A stretch of DNA of 64,000 nucleotides from Rhizobium etli CFN 42. GTDB lineage: Bacteria > Pseudomonadota > Alphaproteobacteria > Rhizobiales > Rhizobiaceae. The notes under the pieces are model-generated. The model was given only the letters and a program-made list of their open reading frames with translations, had not been told where the DNA came from and did no database searches. The position numbers were made by a program, and so were the translations under genes. Each line of letters starts with the position of its first letter. The first letter of the stretch is position 1. The DNA lies in contig NC_007762.1 of NCBI RefSeq assembly GCF_000092045.1, positions 62,001 through 126,000 of the forward strand, given 5' to 3'. Below are positions 42,440 to 52,935 of the stretch, one piece after another.

Positions 42440-43400
42440 GAATTCGGGCGTGCACATTCCAGCATTCGATTGAGGACGGCGCAGCCGATGGCGACCTCCG
42501 TCTGCTGGGCGCCGAATGAGCGTGCCCTTAGCCGGCGGCCGATGATCGATTTGTACCGACCGATCGCGGTCTCGACTAGCGATCGCTTACCATATCCCGT
42601 AGCGACTTGCCACTTCAACCGGCCATCGGCGTTAATCGCCGCAATGTGGCGGTCTCTTTGGCGGGAGGGACCGGCGTCCGGCCGTTCTATCGCATTGGCG
42701 CGTGGTGGAATGACGACCGCCGCGTCAGGACTGTGTCCGGCGACGGCCTCATAGGTCGGGTTTCCGTCATAGGCGCCATCGGCCGTGAACTGATCGATCG
42801 GCATGTCGATCTGGTCGAGCAGCGGCTCCACCTGCGAGGCGTCGCCGGCATCCTGGTCCGTCATGGCGTGTGCGATGATGTCGCCGCTGTCGGCATCCAG
42901 CGCCAAGTGCAGCTTGCGCCATCCCCGACGGGATTTTGTTGCTTGCTTTTCTTCCAGCCATTGGCCTGCACCGTAGATCTGCAAGCCTGTACTGTCGATG
43001 AGGACGTGGAGGGTCCCTTGTCCGGGAGACGAAACTCCTGCCGTTTCTTTGGCGCTCTCGGTTTGCTTGCCCTCCGGCTCAGCGTCGTGTGATCGGGAAC
43101 AGCGAGATCCAGGCCGATCAGCTTCAGCACCGACGAAACAAAGCCCTCCGTCTGTCGGAGACGCAGGCCGAAAACCAATCCCAGCGTCAAAGCAGTCTCG
43201 ATCGCCAGATCGGAATAGCGTGGCTGGCCACCGCGTGTCGTCCGCTTCGGCGCCCACCAGGACGACAATGCCTCCGGCGAGATCCAAAGCGTCAGGCTAC
43301 CGCGCCGACGAAGACCTGCCTCGTATTCCGCCCAGTTCGTCAGCTCCAACTTCATCTTGCTGATGCGATGGCGTCGGGAGGCGTTGTGTTTGAAAGGCAT
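42440..43400 (-). pseudogene. IS5-family (IS903-like) transposase, frameshifted
   Basis: The N-terminal part MPFKHNASRRHRISKMKLEL to QTEGFVSSVLKLIGLDLAVP leads to a frame change near 43020-43080. The catalytic part follows in another frame: LHVLIDSTGLQIYGAGQW (Asp), FTADGAYDGNPTYEAV (Asp) and RSLVETAIGRYKSIIGRRLR (Glu). The GGCATCGTTGCAAAGAC end is present at about 43397-43413. Confidence 0.75.
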
Positions 43401-43600
43401 CGTTGCAAAGACCGGTTATTGCGATTGCCGACCACCTACGCCAATGCAATTAACGATCCACGCACCAACGCCCCAATCACCAAATCAGGGCAGAGGGCCC
43501 TCGGCAGAGGCATACATTGCATCCGTAACCCAATTAAACAATACTTCGCGGGAAGCGCCTGGTATCATGATTGTACTGCGTTGAAATTAGGTAACGTGCT

Positions 43601-44554
43601 ATGGATAGGACGAATGCGACCCGTCAAGCTACAAGTAGTTTGAACGCTTTCGATCGGTTGGATTCCGACACCGCCGGCAAGATTCTTGGTTGCTTAGTCA
43701 GCAACGAAGCTCCAGAAACGATGAAATCTCTAAATGCGTTACGACGCACCAGTAAGAGATTGCGCAACATCGTGGAAAACGATGAAAGTACCGGGGCTTT
43801 GTACCGCAGTTTGAGCCGGTTGAGCAAAGCAATCGACATCATCTATCGCACCGCGATTCCGGAGAGTGGCTTCGATTATCCCGACGATAATCCAGGTCAC
43901 AGGGCGTACGCGCATGTTCGCATTGAAGCCGTTGAGGCGACTTTACATCTTCAACCGGCATTTAGGAAACGTGAACTCGTGGCGCATGTTATGAACATGG
44001 AACACGGCTTGGAACAAGCTTGGGCGATTGGACGACTGGCCGGGAATCTTAAGATTTTCGATCAGATCGAGAGCAACGCTATCCTTCAGAAATCATTCGA
44101 ATATTTCTCGGATGAACTTGAAGACATGAGTGACGTGCTCATGGTGGCGGGCGGGATAGCGCTTGTCGAAGCCGACGTTAGAATGACTCCGCTCCAAAGA
44201 CGGATGGTACAAACCATTCTGGAATCCAACGGACAGCATCATGTTCTAGATGCAGCAATTAACATCTGTCAGAAACGAGCAGAACGTAGAAGTGAGCTCC
44301 GTACAAAATGGGAAGACAAAATAAGTGCTTCAAGGACCGGTTGCAGCGTATCAAATTTAGACCCTATAATAACCGGAATCGAAAAGTCCATCCAAGAGTT
44401 AGTGACTGGTTACCAGGGAAGTGATTACGGCCGCATGTCGAAAGCAGCCGAAATTCAGATGCATTTAGCGGACTTAGTGAAACGCACTATAGATACCCAT
44501 CAGAGTAGGGGTTTCGAGCGAGAACACAGAGAGCGATCAGATTTTGGGCGATAG
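43601..44554 (+). CDS. Putative F-box effector, VirF-like
   Basis: The 317-residue protein has an F-box-like N-terminus (NAFDRLDSDTAGKILGCLVS, about 15-34, then MKSLNALRRTSKRLRNIVEN to residue 60). An alpha-helical middle and the arginine-rich tail HQSRGFEREHRERSDFGR follow, fitting the VirB/D4 export pattern. VirF-type proteins enter plant cells and link targets to SCF ubiquitin ligase. Sequence similarity to the virF at 55735 is weak, so this is a separate effector lineage. Only poor vir-box-like sites precede it (43424-43437, 10 of 14). It stands alone between IS5 and IS66. No frameshift is seen. Confidence 0.65.
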   Translation: MDRTNATRQATSSLNAFDRLDSDTAGKILGCLVSNEAPETMKSLNALRRTSKRLRNIVENDESTGALYRSLSRLSKAIDIIYRTAIPESGFDYPDDNPGHRAYAHVRIEAVEATLHLQPAFRKRELVAHVMNMEHGLEQAWAIGRLAGNLKIFDQIESNAILQKSFEYFSDELEDMSDVLMVAGGIALVEADVRMTPLQRRMVQTILESNGQHHVLDAAINICQKRAERRSELRTKWEDKISASRTGCSVSNLDPIITGIEKSIQELVTGYQGSDYGRMSKAAEIQMHLADLVKRTIDTHQSRGFEREHRERSDFGR

Positions 44555-44843
44555 GCAGACAACAACCTAAAATCGATGCCATGACGGACCGATGCTGCTC
44601 GAACAGGTGGCGTCGGTCACTTGATGCTTGAGGCCAAAAAGTCGATCCCGTTTCGAAATAGCATGCCTCAAAACTGAATGGGTCGCTCTCACCATTCTTG
44701 TAAGCGTAATAGGACGTTCCGCTCGACAACTTGGCTCGCGAAGCTTCCGCGATTGGTTCATCGACGCCTGCAAGGTTCGCAATAAGATGAACGATCGGCT
44801 CTCCGAATCCGCTCCGTACTCATCCTGGTGAGGGAGATAGTTC
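44555..44843. other. Spacer between F-box gene and IS66
   Basis: No gene or structured element is recognised. Confidence 0.5.
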
Positions 44844-44876
44844 GTAACCATCCGGCCAAGGCCGCGGGGCTTATGA

Positions 44877-45068
44877 TTACGGCTCGTCTGCCATGATGCG
44901 TTCGATCTTTTCCGGATCACGTTGCTCGTCGAGAAGAAATTGGCGAACGCCGCCTTCCCAGGAGCGCACGTCGGCAAGGAACTCCTGCAGGCTCTCGATG
45001 CCGCGGTCGGTAAAGGTTGTGATGCCCTCGTCGGTGCCGTCGTAGACATGGATCATCTCGCCGTAGTC
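44877..45068 (-). pseudogene. Accessory ORF 4 of the second IS66, 3' part
   Basis: The frame DYGEMIHVYDGTDEGITTFT to DPEKIERIMADEP joins in frame to the 5' part at 47883-47976 when copy 2 and one GATGTTGT are removed. Homologous to the ORF at 31181-31486. Confidence 0.75.
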
Positions 45069-45120
45069 GATGTTGTGTAAGCGTCCGGCGAACGCATTTT
45101 CGGGTGTCGAGAGATGGAAT

Positions 45121-45426
45121 CTATAGGCCGCGTTTCATCTCATCGGCCATGATGCGGTCGATTATTTCGGGATCGCACTGTGTGTCGATGAGGAACTCGC
45201 GGATACCGCCGTCCCACGTCCTGATGTCGGCGAGTAGGCTTTGAAGTTCTTCGATGCCATTCTCGGTCAGACCCTTCGTGCCGTCTTCACTGCCATCGCC
45301 GACGTAAACCAGTTCGCCTTCGGAGATGTTGTCCGAGTTTGCGGTCACTTCTTCGATCAGTTCGAGGTTTTCGCCGATCATGCCGGCGACTTGGCTGAGT
45401 GTGTAGATGAACCTCGAGCGCGCCAT
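45121..45426 (-). CDS. IS66 accessory ORF 4 (copy 2)
   Basis: Identical to 31181-31486 in copy 1; coupled to tnpC by TGATG. Confidence 0.75.
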   Translation of the reverse strand: MARSRFIYTLSQVAGMIGENLELIEEVTANSDNISEGELVYVGDGSEDGTKGLTENGIEELQSLLADIRTWDGGIREFLIDTQCDPEIIDRIMADEMKRGL

Positions 45427-46991
45427 CAGGCGGCCTCGCATCGAGCTTTTGCCGGCGTCCAGTTCCAAGGCAGGAGGTCTTCAATTCGGTCTTCGGGGTG
45501 ATCCTGGATCCGGGTCAGGACATCCGTCAGATAGACCTCTGGATTATGGCCTTGCAGTTTGACCGTCTCGATGATGGTGAGGATGTTGGCGATGCGCTCG
45601 CCGCCCTTGTCCGAGCCGGCAAACAGCCAGTTCTTCCTTCCAATTCCAAGCGGACGCATGGCTCGTTCAGCGATGTTGTTGTCGATTTCGACACGGCCAT
45701 CGTCGATGTAGACGCTTAAGGCTGCCCATCGCGACAGGGCATATCGCATCGCCTCGGCCAGCCTCTGCTTCTGAGGCAAAGTCGAGAGTGTCGCCTCGAT
45801 CCAGGCCTTGAGTTCGTCCAGAACAGGCCGGGCATGGTGTTGGCGCAGGGTGCGCCGCTCGTCAGCCGACATGCCTCGGATACGGTTCTCGATATCGTAG
45901 AGAGCGCCGATGCGTGACAGCGCTTCCTCAGCGATCGGAGACGGCTTGAGCTTTATCACATCATGGAACTTGCGGCGCACATGCGCCATGCAGGCGGCTT
46001 CAATGATCTGGTTGCCATAGAGCTTCTTGTAACCCCCGTAGCCGTCGGCATGCATGACGCCGCTGAAGCTTGCCAGGTGATCAGCCGGATGTGCGCCCCT
46101 GCGGTCGGGGCTGTAGTAATAGGCAATGGCTGCGGGAGTGGCGGATTGATAGCCACTGCCGTCAAAGATGTAGACCCAGACCCTGCCGGTTTTTGTCTTG
46201 CCCCGCCCGGGGTCGAGAACATCGACCGGGGTATCGTCCGTATGTATTCGGTCGAGTGCGGCGATATGGGCCCTGATTAACAGGACAAGTGGTGTCAGCA
46301 ATGCAGATACCCGGCCGACCCAGTCGGCCATTACGGATCGGGAGATGTCTATCCCCAACCGGTCGTACATCTCTGACAGGCGGTAAAGGGGAATGTGATC
46401 GTCGAATTTGGCGATCATGATGTGGGCGAGCAGCCCCGGCCCGGGTTTGCCGCGCTCGATCGGCAAGGTCGGCATCTCGCCAGCCACTGTCGTATCGCAT
46501 TCCCTGCAGATCATGCGCTTCTCGACATGCCGGACAATCTTGACCGACGCCGGCACGTGCTCCAGCACCTGGACCACTCTGTCGGCCGCCTTCAGGAACG
46601 AAGTGCCACCGCAGGTCGGGCAATTGCAGGGAGCTGCATAGACCAGTTCTTCGGTGGTGAGATCATCGGGTAGAGGCTTGCGCTTCGGCTTCTCGGATGC
46701 GTCGTCCAACTCCGGCAGAGGCGGTTTCCCGGAGCGCTGTTCAGCCTCGGCCCGGGAGGCCTCGATCTCCTCCAACATCAGCTCGAATTGCTCGATCTTC
46801 CTGTCGATCTTTTCCGAAGACGCGCCATGTTGCCGATGTCGGAGAAGCTCCAGTTGCGCGCGAAGAAGCCCGATTATGGAGTCTCGCTTGATGACCTCGG
46901 CTTCCTGGCTCTCAAGTTTTGCCGCCTGTTCCGCGACGAGTGCGCGCAAAGTATTGAGCTCGTCCTGACTGTCCAGCGGCGCTGTTTCCAT
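45426..46991 (-). CDS. tnpC: IS66 transposase TnpC (copy 2)
   Basis: 521 residues, identical to the copy-1 enzyme with all DDE and Cys motifs. Confidence 0.92.
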   Translation of the reverse strand: METAPLDSQDELNTLRALVAEQAAKLESQEAEVIKRDSIIGLLRAQLELLRHRQHGASSEKIDRKIEQFELMLEEIEASRAEAEQRSGKPPLPELDDASEKPKRKPLPDDLTTEELVYAAPCNCPTCGGTSFLKAADRVVQVLEHVPASVKIVRHVEKRMICRECDTTVAGEMPTLPIERGKPGPGLLAHIMIAKFDDHIPLYRLSEMYDRLGIDISRSVMADWVGRVSALLTPLVLLIRAHIAALDRIHTDDTPVDVLDPGRGKTKTGRVWVYIFDGSGYQSATPAAIAYYYSPDRRGAHPADHLASFSGVMHADGYGGYKKLYGNQIIEAACMAHVRRKFHDVIKLKPSPIAEEALSRIGALYDIENRIRGMSADERRTLRQHHARPVLDELKAWIEATLSTLPQKQRLAEAMRYALSRWAALSVYIDDGRVEIDNNIAERAMRPLGIGRKNWLFAGSDKGGERIANILTIIETVKLQGHNPEVYLTDVLTRIQDHPEDRIEDLLPWNWTPAKARCEAA

Positions 46992-47063
46992 ATCCGCGAA
47001 ACTAGCCGATTTGCCTCTGACGCACCAGCGTTAAGCTTCCCATGCCCCTGCAAAATATAGCTT

Positions 47064-47411
47064 TTATCCCGTTCGGCCGGGAGCGGAAGTCCACGCCGGG
47101 CGTCGCCAATCGATCCCCTCAACGAGCATCGAAAGCTGCGCCTGCGTCAGGTGCGCTACACCCTCTTTCGCCGTCGGCCAGGGAAAGTATCCGCGCTCCA
47201 AAATCTTGTAGAACAGACAGAACCCCTGGCCATCCCACCAAAGCAGCTTGATCCGGTCCGCGCGTTTTCCGCGAAAGCCGAAGATTGCGCCCGAGCCCGG
47301 TGCCTCCCTCACGACCGTCTCGACCAGCGCGGACAGACCATCAATGCCACGCCGCATATCGGTCACTCCGCAGGCCAGATAGACCCTCACATTCCCCGAT
47401 GGGCCGATCAT
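47064..47411 (-). CDS. tnpB: IS66 TnpB (copy 2)
   Basis: Identical to copy 1 (signature LLWWDGQGFCLFYK); overlaps tnpA by ATGA. Confidence 0.88.
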   Translation of the reverse strand: MIGPSGNVRVYLACGVTDMRRGIDGLSALVETVVREAPGSGAIFGFRGKRADRIKLLWWDGQGFCLFYKILERGYFPWPTAKEGVAHLTQAQLSMLVEGIDWRRPAWTSAPGRTG

Positions 47412-47770
47412 ACCGCCTCCACGCAAGCGACGAGCGGGCCAAGCAGCTTCAACTCAACGTCAACCGCAACCTTCAAGCTCCGACCGTTTCGAAGCAAGAT
47501 CTCAACGATCGTCGGCCTTGTTGATGCGGTAGACGGCTGGCTTACGCCAACCTCCTCCGTGATTTCCACCGGGAGGAACACCGTCGGCCGATCGGCATAG
47601 TTGAATGATTGCCGCCACAAGCGGATCTGGCCCGGATGAATGTCGTGCCGGCGCGCCACATCGCCAATGCGAGCACCGGGCTCATCAGCTTCCGCAAGTA
47701 TCCTCAGCTTCGCCTCGTCCGACCAACGCCGTCTGCGCTCGGTACCGGACATGATCTCTATGCGAGCCAT
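47408..47770 (-). CDS. tnpA: IS66 TnpA (copy 2)
   Basis: Identical to copy 1, start MARIEIMSGTERRRR. Confidence 0.85.
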   Translation of the reverse strand: MARIEIMSGTERRRRWSDEAKLRILAEADEPGARIGDVARRHDIHPGQIRLWRQSFNYADRPTVFLPVEITEEVGVSQPSTASTRPTIVEILLRNGRSLKVAVDVELKLLGPLVACVEAV

Positions 47771-47874
47771 GAAACCTCTTCGTTCTGGTATTAATGTCAG
47801 CACTAATGCTGGTTCTAATGCCAGAACATCGCCTGATTTGGCCGATCAGCAAAAACAGCTCACCGTACGCTCAC

Positions 47875-47976
47875 GATGTTGTCGGAATTGCTGGCGATTT
47901 CTTCAAGCAACTCGAGGTTCTCACCGATCAGCGTGGCGACATATTCGATGGTGTAGACATGCGTCGGGCGCGCCAT
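47875..47976 (-). pseudogene. Accessory ORF 4 of the second IS66, 5' part
   Basis: MARPTHVYTIEYVATLIGEN to SNSDNI, coupled to the preceding tnpC by TGATG and interrupted by IS66 copy 2. Confidence 0.75.
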
Positions 47977-49610
47977 CAGGCCGCCACCTGCCGGGCGCTT
48001 CCGGCGGGCAAGTTCCACGGCAACAGTTCCGGCAGCCGTGATACGGGAATGCCAGGCATGCGGGCGAGCACGTCCGCCAACCAGGCCTGCGGATCGATAT
48101 CGTTCATCTTTGCCGTGACGATTAGGGAATACATGAAGGCAGCACGCTCGCCTCCGCGCTGGGAACCGGCGAATAGCCATGCCGTTCTTCCGAGAGCAAC
48201 GCCGCGCAGGGCTCGTTCGGCGGCATTGTTCGTCAGACACAGTCTGCCGTCGTCGAGGAACCGGGCGAAGGCTTCCCAGCGACCCTCCTTCTCGAACATG
48301 TAGTTGATCGCCTTGGCGACGGGGTTGTGCTTCGACATTTGCCCGCGCTGGGCCATGAGCCAATCGTGCAGTTCTTCGACGAGCGGGCGAGCATGTTGCA
48401 GCCTCGCTGCGAGCCTATCCTCGGCAGGCATTCCGTTTATGCCGCGCTCGATGTCGAAGAGCGCGTCGATGCGGGCAACGGCCTCAAGCGCGACGGGCGA
48501 TATCTCGTGGGCAGGTTTGCCCTTGCGCACGTTGCCGGCGATGTCAGCGAGTTCGAAGAATTTGCGCCGCGCGTGGCTCCAGCAAAGTGCGCTGATCACC
48601 AGCGCGGGGCGGCGGTCGACACGATAGAGGTCGTTGTAGCCGCCATAGGCATCGGCTTGCAGGGTGCCGTGCCATCCGGCGAGATGCGTGTTGGGGTGGG
48701 TCTTCTCGCGATCGGGAGAGAAGTGGAAGAGTGCGGCGGGAGGCGCGCCGCCCGCGAAAGGGCGGTCATCGCGGACGTAAGTCCAGAGCCTCGCCTGCTT
48801 TGTTGCTCCCCTGGCCAGAAGCGGCACGGTGGTGTCGTCACCATGCAGCCGCTCGGCGGCCAGAACATGGGCACGGATCAGGTCATGGATCGGCTGCAGG
48901 GCCGTCGTGCAGGCTCCGACCTGATCGGCCAGTGTGGAGAGACTGAGAGCGACGCCTTCCCTGGCGTAGCGCTCAGCCTGGCGGTTCAATGGCTGATGTT
49001 GGCCGAACTTCTCGAACAGGATCGTCGCCAGCAGGTGCGGTCCTGCCCATCCCCGCGGTGTCGCATGGAAAGGGGCCGGTGGCTGGCTGATCTTCTCGCA
49101 GTCCCTACAGGTGAACTTCTCGCGAACCGTCTGGATCACCTTCCACTGGCGCGGAATGATCTCCAGCGTCTCGGTGATGTCTTCGCCCATCTTCACGATG
49201 CGGGGCGAGCCGCAGCAGGTGCAGGTCGACGGGGCATCGATGACCAGGCGCTCGCGCGGCAGGTGCTCGGGAAACGGCTTGCGGGCCGGCCGGCGGCGTT
49301 CGAAAGCGGAGACATTTGTGATTCTCGTCGCCACGCGTTCCGCAGCGATCTCGTCTTCGGTGGCGTCGGCTTCAAGTTCTTGGAGCTGCAATTTCATTTG
49401 CTCGATCAGCCGGGCGCGGCGCTCCGAGCTCTGGCCGTACTGCTCGCGACGTATCTTGGCGATCTCGAGCTTGAGATGCCGGATCATCGCCTCAGACGTC
49501 GTCACGACCGCGCGCACCTGTGCGAGGTCGGCCTCGGCAGAGGCGGCACGCGCTTCCGATGCCGCAAGCGCGGCGCGCAGTCTGGCTATCTCCGAAGCAG
49601 CATCATCCAT
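47976..49610 (-). CDS. tnpC: IS66 transposase TnpC (second type)
   Basis: 544 residues with coiled-coil N-terminus, CTCCGSPR zinc-finger-like motif (about 135) and FTCRDCEK (about 165). The DDE core is visible as HGDDTTVPLLARGATKQA, QADAYGGYNDLYRVDRRP and TNNAAERALRGVALGRTAWL. Complete, but its element is broken downstream. Confidence 0.9.
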   Translation of the reverse strand: MDDAASEIARLRAALAASEARAASAEADLAQVRAVVTTSEAMIRHLKLEIAKIRREQYGQSSERRARLIEQMKLQLQELEADATEDEIAAERVATRITNVSAFERRRPARKPFPEHLPRERLVIDAPSTCTCCGSPRIVKMGEDITETLEIIPRQWKVIQTVREKFTCRDCEKISQPPAPFHATPRGWAGPHLLATILFEKFGQHQPLNRQAERYAREGVALSLSTLADQVGACTTALQPIHDLIRAHVLAAERLHGDDTTVPLLARGATKQARLWTYVRDDRPFAGGAPPAALFHFSPDREKTHPNTHLAGWHGTLQADAYGGYNDLYRVDRRPALVISALCWSHARRKFFELADIAGNVRKGKPAHEISPVALEAVARIDALFDIERGINGMPAEDRLAARLQHARPLVEELHDWLMAQRGQMSKHNPVAKAINYMFEKEGRWEAFARFLDDGRLCLTNNAAERALRGVALGRTAWLFAGSQRGGERAAFMYSLIVTAKMNDIDPQAWLADVLARMPGIPVSRLPELLPWNLPAGSARQVAA

Positions 49611-49612
49611 GG

Positions 49613-50023
49613 CCGAAAGCTACCATGCCGCATGCCGAAAGCCCAACAAAAACAGAGGAATGCAGGCGGCCAGCCTGCCTTCGAAGGCCGCTGCGTCCAG
49701 CGCGGGTTGCGCCAGTCGATCCCTTCCAGGAGATAGCCGAGCTGCGCCGACGATACAGGCACGGCGGAGCCATTCTGGCTGACCGGCCAGATGAACTTTC
49801 CAGCTTCCAGCCGCTTCAGGTAAAGCGACATGCCGACGCCGTCATGCCAGAGGACCTTGATCAGGTCACCCTTGCGACCCCGGAAGCAGAAGACCTCACC
49901 GCCATCAGGGTCCCACGGCCAAGGCCTTGCTGGACCTTCAGCGCCAGGCTGTTCATGCCGCAACGCATGTCCGTCACGCCACCCGCGATCCAGACCTTCA
50001 CACCAGCGGGAAACGCGATCATG
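49613..50023 (-). pseudogene. IS66 TnpB (second type), frameshifted
   Basis: MIAFPAGVKVWIAGGVTDMR is followed by a one-base shift near 49915 (GLGR to DPDGGEVFCFRG), then DLIKVLWHDGVGMSLYLKRL. The signature is otherwise complete. Confidence 0.75.
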
Positions 50024-50426
50024 ACCCATCCACGACGGGCAACAGGCGGGCAAGAATGGTCGGATCAAGCGAGGCTGGGATCATCAGTCGTCGGCCGTTC
50101 GGCAGGCCGATCTCGATCAACTTATCGCCGTCCGCCTGGAGTGGAGCCATCATCTCGGAAGATGCTGCAGGCGGCGGCAAAATCGAAAGCGGCACGAAGC
50201 TCGTTGATGCGGAAACGCTCAGAAGCCCGCTTCGGCACTCCCGCCGCCAGGTCGTCAACAATGACCGCGACAATCCATAACGCCGTGCTGTCGCCGAACC
50301 CTGCCGGTATCCGTGCAGACTTTCTTCGACAATCCGCACCTTCTCTTCATCCGACCAATCTCGACGGCGACCAAGATCGTCGACGGACAGAACCTCAATG
50401 GGGGAAATGATTGTAGCGCATGACAT
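50019..50426 (-). CDS. tnpA: IS66 TnpA (second type)
   Basis: Helix-turn-helix protein (WSDEEKVRIVEESLHGYRQG, RRYGLSRSLLTTWRRECRSG) of about 135 residues, overlapping tnpB by ATGA. The start (MSCATIISPIEVLSVDDLG) is tentative. Confidence 0.75.
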   Translation of the reverse strand: MSCATIISPIEVLSVDDLGRRRDWSDEEKVRIVEESLHGYRQGSATARRYGLSRSLLTTWRRECRSGLLSVSASTSFVPLSILPPPAASSEMMAPLQADGDKLIEIGLPNGRRLMIPASLDPTILARLLPVVDGS

Positions 50427-50440
50427 AAGGTATGGACTTA

Positions 50441-50941
50441 AAGCCAATCAGCAAATCAAGACAGACGGCCTTCGCCGGATGGATACGATGAGGCCTTTCA
50501 TCCATCTGTATGTTAAACGCGCTACCGATTTCAATCGACGCACAGTCGCTTGTTACAAACGAAATCAAAATGTCGCGCCTCAGCAGACGCGCGGACGTGC
50601 CCGACAAATTGGCACTGCGTATCGTGTGCAGCGTCAGTGATCAGCCTTCGCAAAAGCAACAGTGCCAGCCGCGGGCGAAACACGCTTCAGGACTATGAAG
50701 AGCCAGATCGCAGCGCTTATCTGCACGGCGACCTGGAACCTCTTGAGCACTACAGATGAAGCTCGATTCAATTTTCCAGATCGGTCGAGTTCATGAGATA
50801 AGCTCTCAAAGAAGGCTTGTGTCAGCGAGGAGTCCTTCGACAGATCAATGATCTATACCCGCTGCGAACGTCTAATTTTGTTAGGCACTCCAAGCGATGC
50901 GGGAAAAAAGAGGCTGGCTCTGAGGAGCTTGTTGAAACTTC
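50441..50941. other. Spacer before kup
   Basis: No gene is supported. The kup ribosome site is GAGGAG, 14 bases before its ATG. Confidence 0.5.
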
Positions 50942-52840
50942 ATGTCCGAAGAGAGCCATCCGCACGAAGGCCACATGACGCCAAGCAAACTGTTCTATCT
51001 CGCGCTCGGTTCCGTCGGTGTCGTCTACGGCGATATCGGCACGAGCCCGCTTTATGCCTTTCGCGAGGCGCTGAAGCCCATCGCCCATGACGGCCTCACC
51101 CGCTTCGAGGTGATCAGCCTGATCTCGCTGATGATCTGGGCGCTGACGATCATCGTCACGATCAAATATGTGCTGTTTCTGCTGCGCGCCGACAACGAGG
51201 GCGAGGGCGGCACGCTGTCGCTGCTTGCCCTGTTGATGAAGACCGCCAACGGCCATACCGCCATCCTTATGCTGCTCGGCCTGATGGGCGCCGCCCTCTT
51301 CCTCGGCGATGCGATGATCACGCCGGCGCTGTCGGTGCTCTCGGCCGTCGAGGGCCTGAAGCTCGTCACGCCGAGCTTGTCGGACTATATCGTGCCGATT
51401 TCGGTGGTGATCCTGGCGCTGCTCTTCGTCGTGCAATCGCGCGGCACCGGCGCCGTCGCCAGGTTCTTCGGCCCGATCACCGCCGTCTGGTTCCTCGTCA
51501 TGGCCGCCGCCGGCATTTCCCACATCTCCGACGATTTCGGCATTCTCGCCGCCTTCAATCCCTATTATGCCGTCAGCTTCCTGCTGCATGAGGGCTTTTA
51601 CGGCGTCGTCGTGCTCGGCGCCGTCTTTCTGACGGTGACGGGCGCCGAGGCGCTTTACGCCGATCTCGGCCATTTCGGCCGCCGCCCGATCCAGTGGGCC
51701 TGGTTCCTGCTGGTCTTCCCGGCGCTGACGCTGAACTATCTCGGGCAGGGGGCTCTGGTTCTCGGCAAGCCGGAGACGATGTCGGATCCCTTCTATCTGA
51801 TGTACCCGAAATGGGCGCTGCTGCCGGTCGTCATTCTGGCGACCGCCGCGACGATCATCGCCAGCCAGGCGGTCATCACCGGCGCCTTCTCGATGGTACG
51901 CCAGGGCATCAACCTCGGCTTCCTGCCGCGCATGGAAATCCTCTTCACCTCGGAAACCAATACCGGGCAGATCTTCGTGCCGTCGGTCAATGCCGTGCTG
52001 TTCATCGGTGTCATCTTCCTGGTCCTGAGCTTCAAGACCTCCGATGCGCTGGCGACCGCCTATGGTATCTCGGTCACCGGCGCCATGGTCGTCACCTCGA
52101 TCATGGCCTTCGAATTCGTTCGGGCCCGCTGGAACTGGTCGCTTCCGCTTGCGGTGGTCGCGCTTGCGCCGCTGGTCGTGCTCGAATTGATCTTCCTCGG
52201 CGCCAATCTTTTGAAGATCCACGACGGCGGCTATATCCCGATCCTGATCGCCACCGCCTTTACCGTCATCATGTGGACCTGGCGCCGCGGCACCGCGATC
52301 CTGATGGAAAAGACCCGCCACACCGATATTCCGCTCCCCTCCTTCGTCAGCGCGATCGAGCGTAAGAGCGACCATTCGCCGGCCCAGGTTCCGGGCACCG
52401 CGATCTTCCTGACCAGCGATCCGGAATCGGCGCCTGCCGCGCTTCTCCACAATCTTAAGCACAACCATGTGCTTCATGATCGCAACGTCATCCTGACGAT
52501 CCGCACGGCCAACAAGCCGCGCGTCCTGAACCAGGACCGCTTCAGGATCGAGCAGATTTCCGAGCGCTTCTTCCGCGTCGAACTGCTCTTCGGCTACATG
52601 GAAGCGCAGAACGTCTCGCAGGCCCTGGCAGTGTTACGCAAGGCCGGACTGAAGTTCGACATCATGTCGACCTCCTTCTATCTCGGCCGCCAGAAGGTAA
52701 TACCGGACACCAATTCAGGCATGCCCTACTGGCAGGACCGGTTCTTCATCCTCCTCGCGAATGGGGCCTCTCTACCATCAGACTATTTCCACCTCCCCGC
52801 CAACCGGGTGGTTGAACTAGGATCGCAGATTATCGTTTAG
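50942..52840 (+). CDS. kup: KUP-type potassium uptake protein
   Basis: The 632-residue membrane protein belongs to the Kup/HAK/KT family of K+/H+ symporters. It starts [20 protein letters not shown] and shows the family motif [18 protein letters not shown] (about 27-44), about twelve membrane helices up to residue 450, [17 protein letters not shown] sequence (here [13 protein letters not shown], about 231), and a cytosolic C-terminal domain with [10 protein letters not shown] near the end. GC and codon use are much richer than in the neighbouring T-DNA and effector genes, resembling chromosomal rhizobial genes, so a chromosomal origin is likely. No frameshift is seen. There is no operon partner. 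Confidence 0.95.
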   Translation: MSEESHPHEGHMTPSKLFYLALGSVGVVYGDIGTSPLYAFREALKPIAHDGLTRFEVISLISLMIWALTIIVTIKYVLFLLRADNEGEGGTLSLLALLMKTANGHTAILMLLGLMGAALFLGDAMITPALSVLSAVEGLKLVTPSLSDYIVPISVVILALLFVVQSRGTGAVARFFGPITAVWFLVMAAAGISHISDDFGILAAFNPYYAVSFLLHEGFYGVVVLGAVFLTVTGAEALYADLGHFGRRPIQWAWFLLVFPALTLNYLGQGALVLGKPETMSDPFYLMYPKWALLPVVILATAATIIASQAVITGAFSMVRQGINLGFLPRMEILFTSETNTGQIFVPSVNAVLFIGVIFLVLSFKTSDALATAYGISVTGAMVVTSIMAFEFVRARWNWSLPLAVVALAPLVVLELIFLGANLLKIHDGGYIPILIATAFTVIMWTWRRGTAILMEKTRHTDIPLPSFVSAIERKSDHSPAQVPGTAIFLTSDPESAPAALLHNLKHNHVLHDRNVILTIRTANKPRVLNQDRFRIEQISERFFRVELLFGYMEAQNVSQALAVLRKAGLKFDIMSTSFYLGRQKVIPDTNSGMPYWQDRFFILLANGASLPSDYFHLPANRVVELGSQIIV

Positions 52841-52935
52841 ATGCGGCCGAGACGGCGGCCAGAGAGTACCACCTCGGCGGTGTTTGACAAACAACGGGTT
52901 GTCCAAACTTCGAGCAGGTTGCGAACACAATATCT

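Larger units (their letters stand above)
45077..47874 (-). mobile_element. IS66-family element, copy 2
   Basis: 2798 bp, the same length and content as copy 1 (28733-31530) in inverted orientation, flanked by perfect 8-bp repeats GATGTTGT (45069-45076 and 47875-47882). Confidence 0.95.
44844..50440 (-). mobile_element. Second IS66-type element, split by IS66 copy 2
   Basis: It carries a diverged tnpA-tnpB-tnpC-orf4 set on the minus strand. IS66 copy 2 sits in orf4 with the 8-bp duplication GATGTTGT. The left end near GTAACCATCCGGCC is approximate, and the right end could not be fixed. Confidence 0.75.

Noticed and set aside
43424..43437. vir box for the F-box gene at 43601
   Set aside because: ATTGCGATTGCCGA matches only 10 of 14 positions and is 160 bases away.
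48327..49736. 469-codon plus-strand frame opposite IS66 tnpC
   Set aside because: Antisense of a conserved transposase; no independent support.
50822..52477. 551-codon minus-strand open frame opposite kup
   Set aside because: Arg/Asp/Glu/Gln-rich composition typical of antisense to a GC-rich gene; kup is clearly the real gene.
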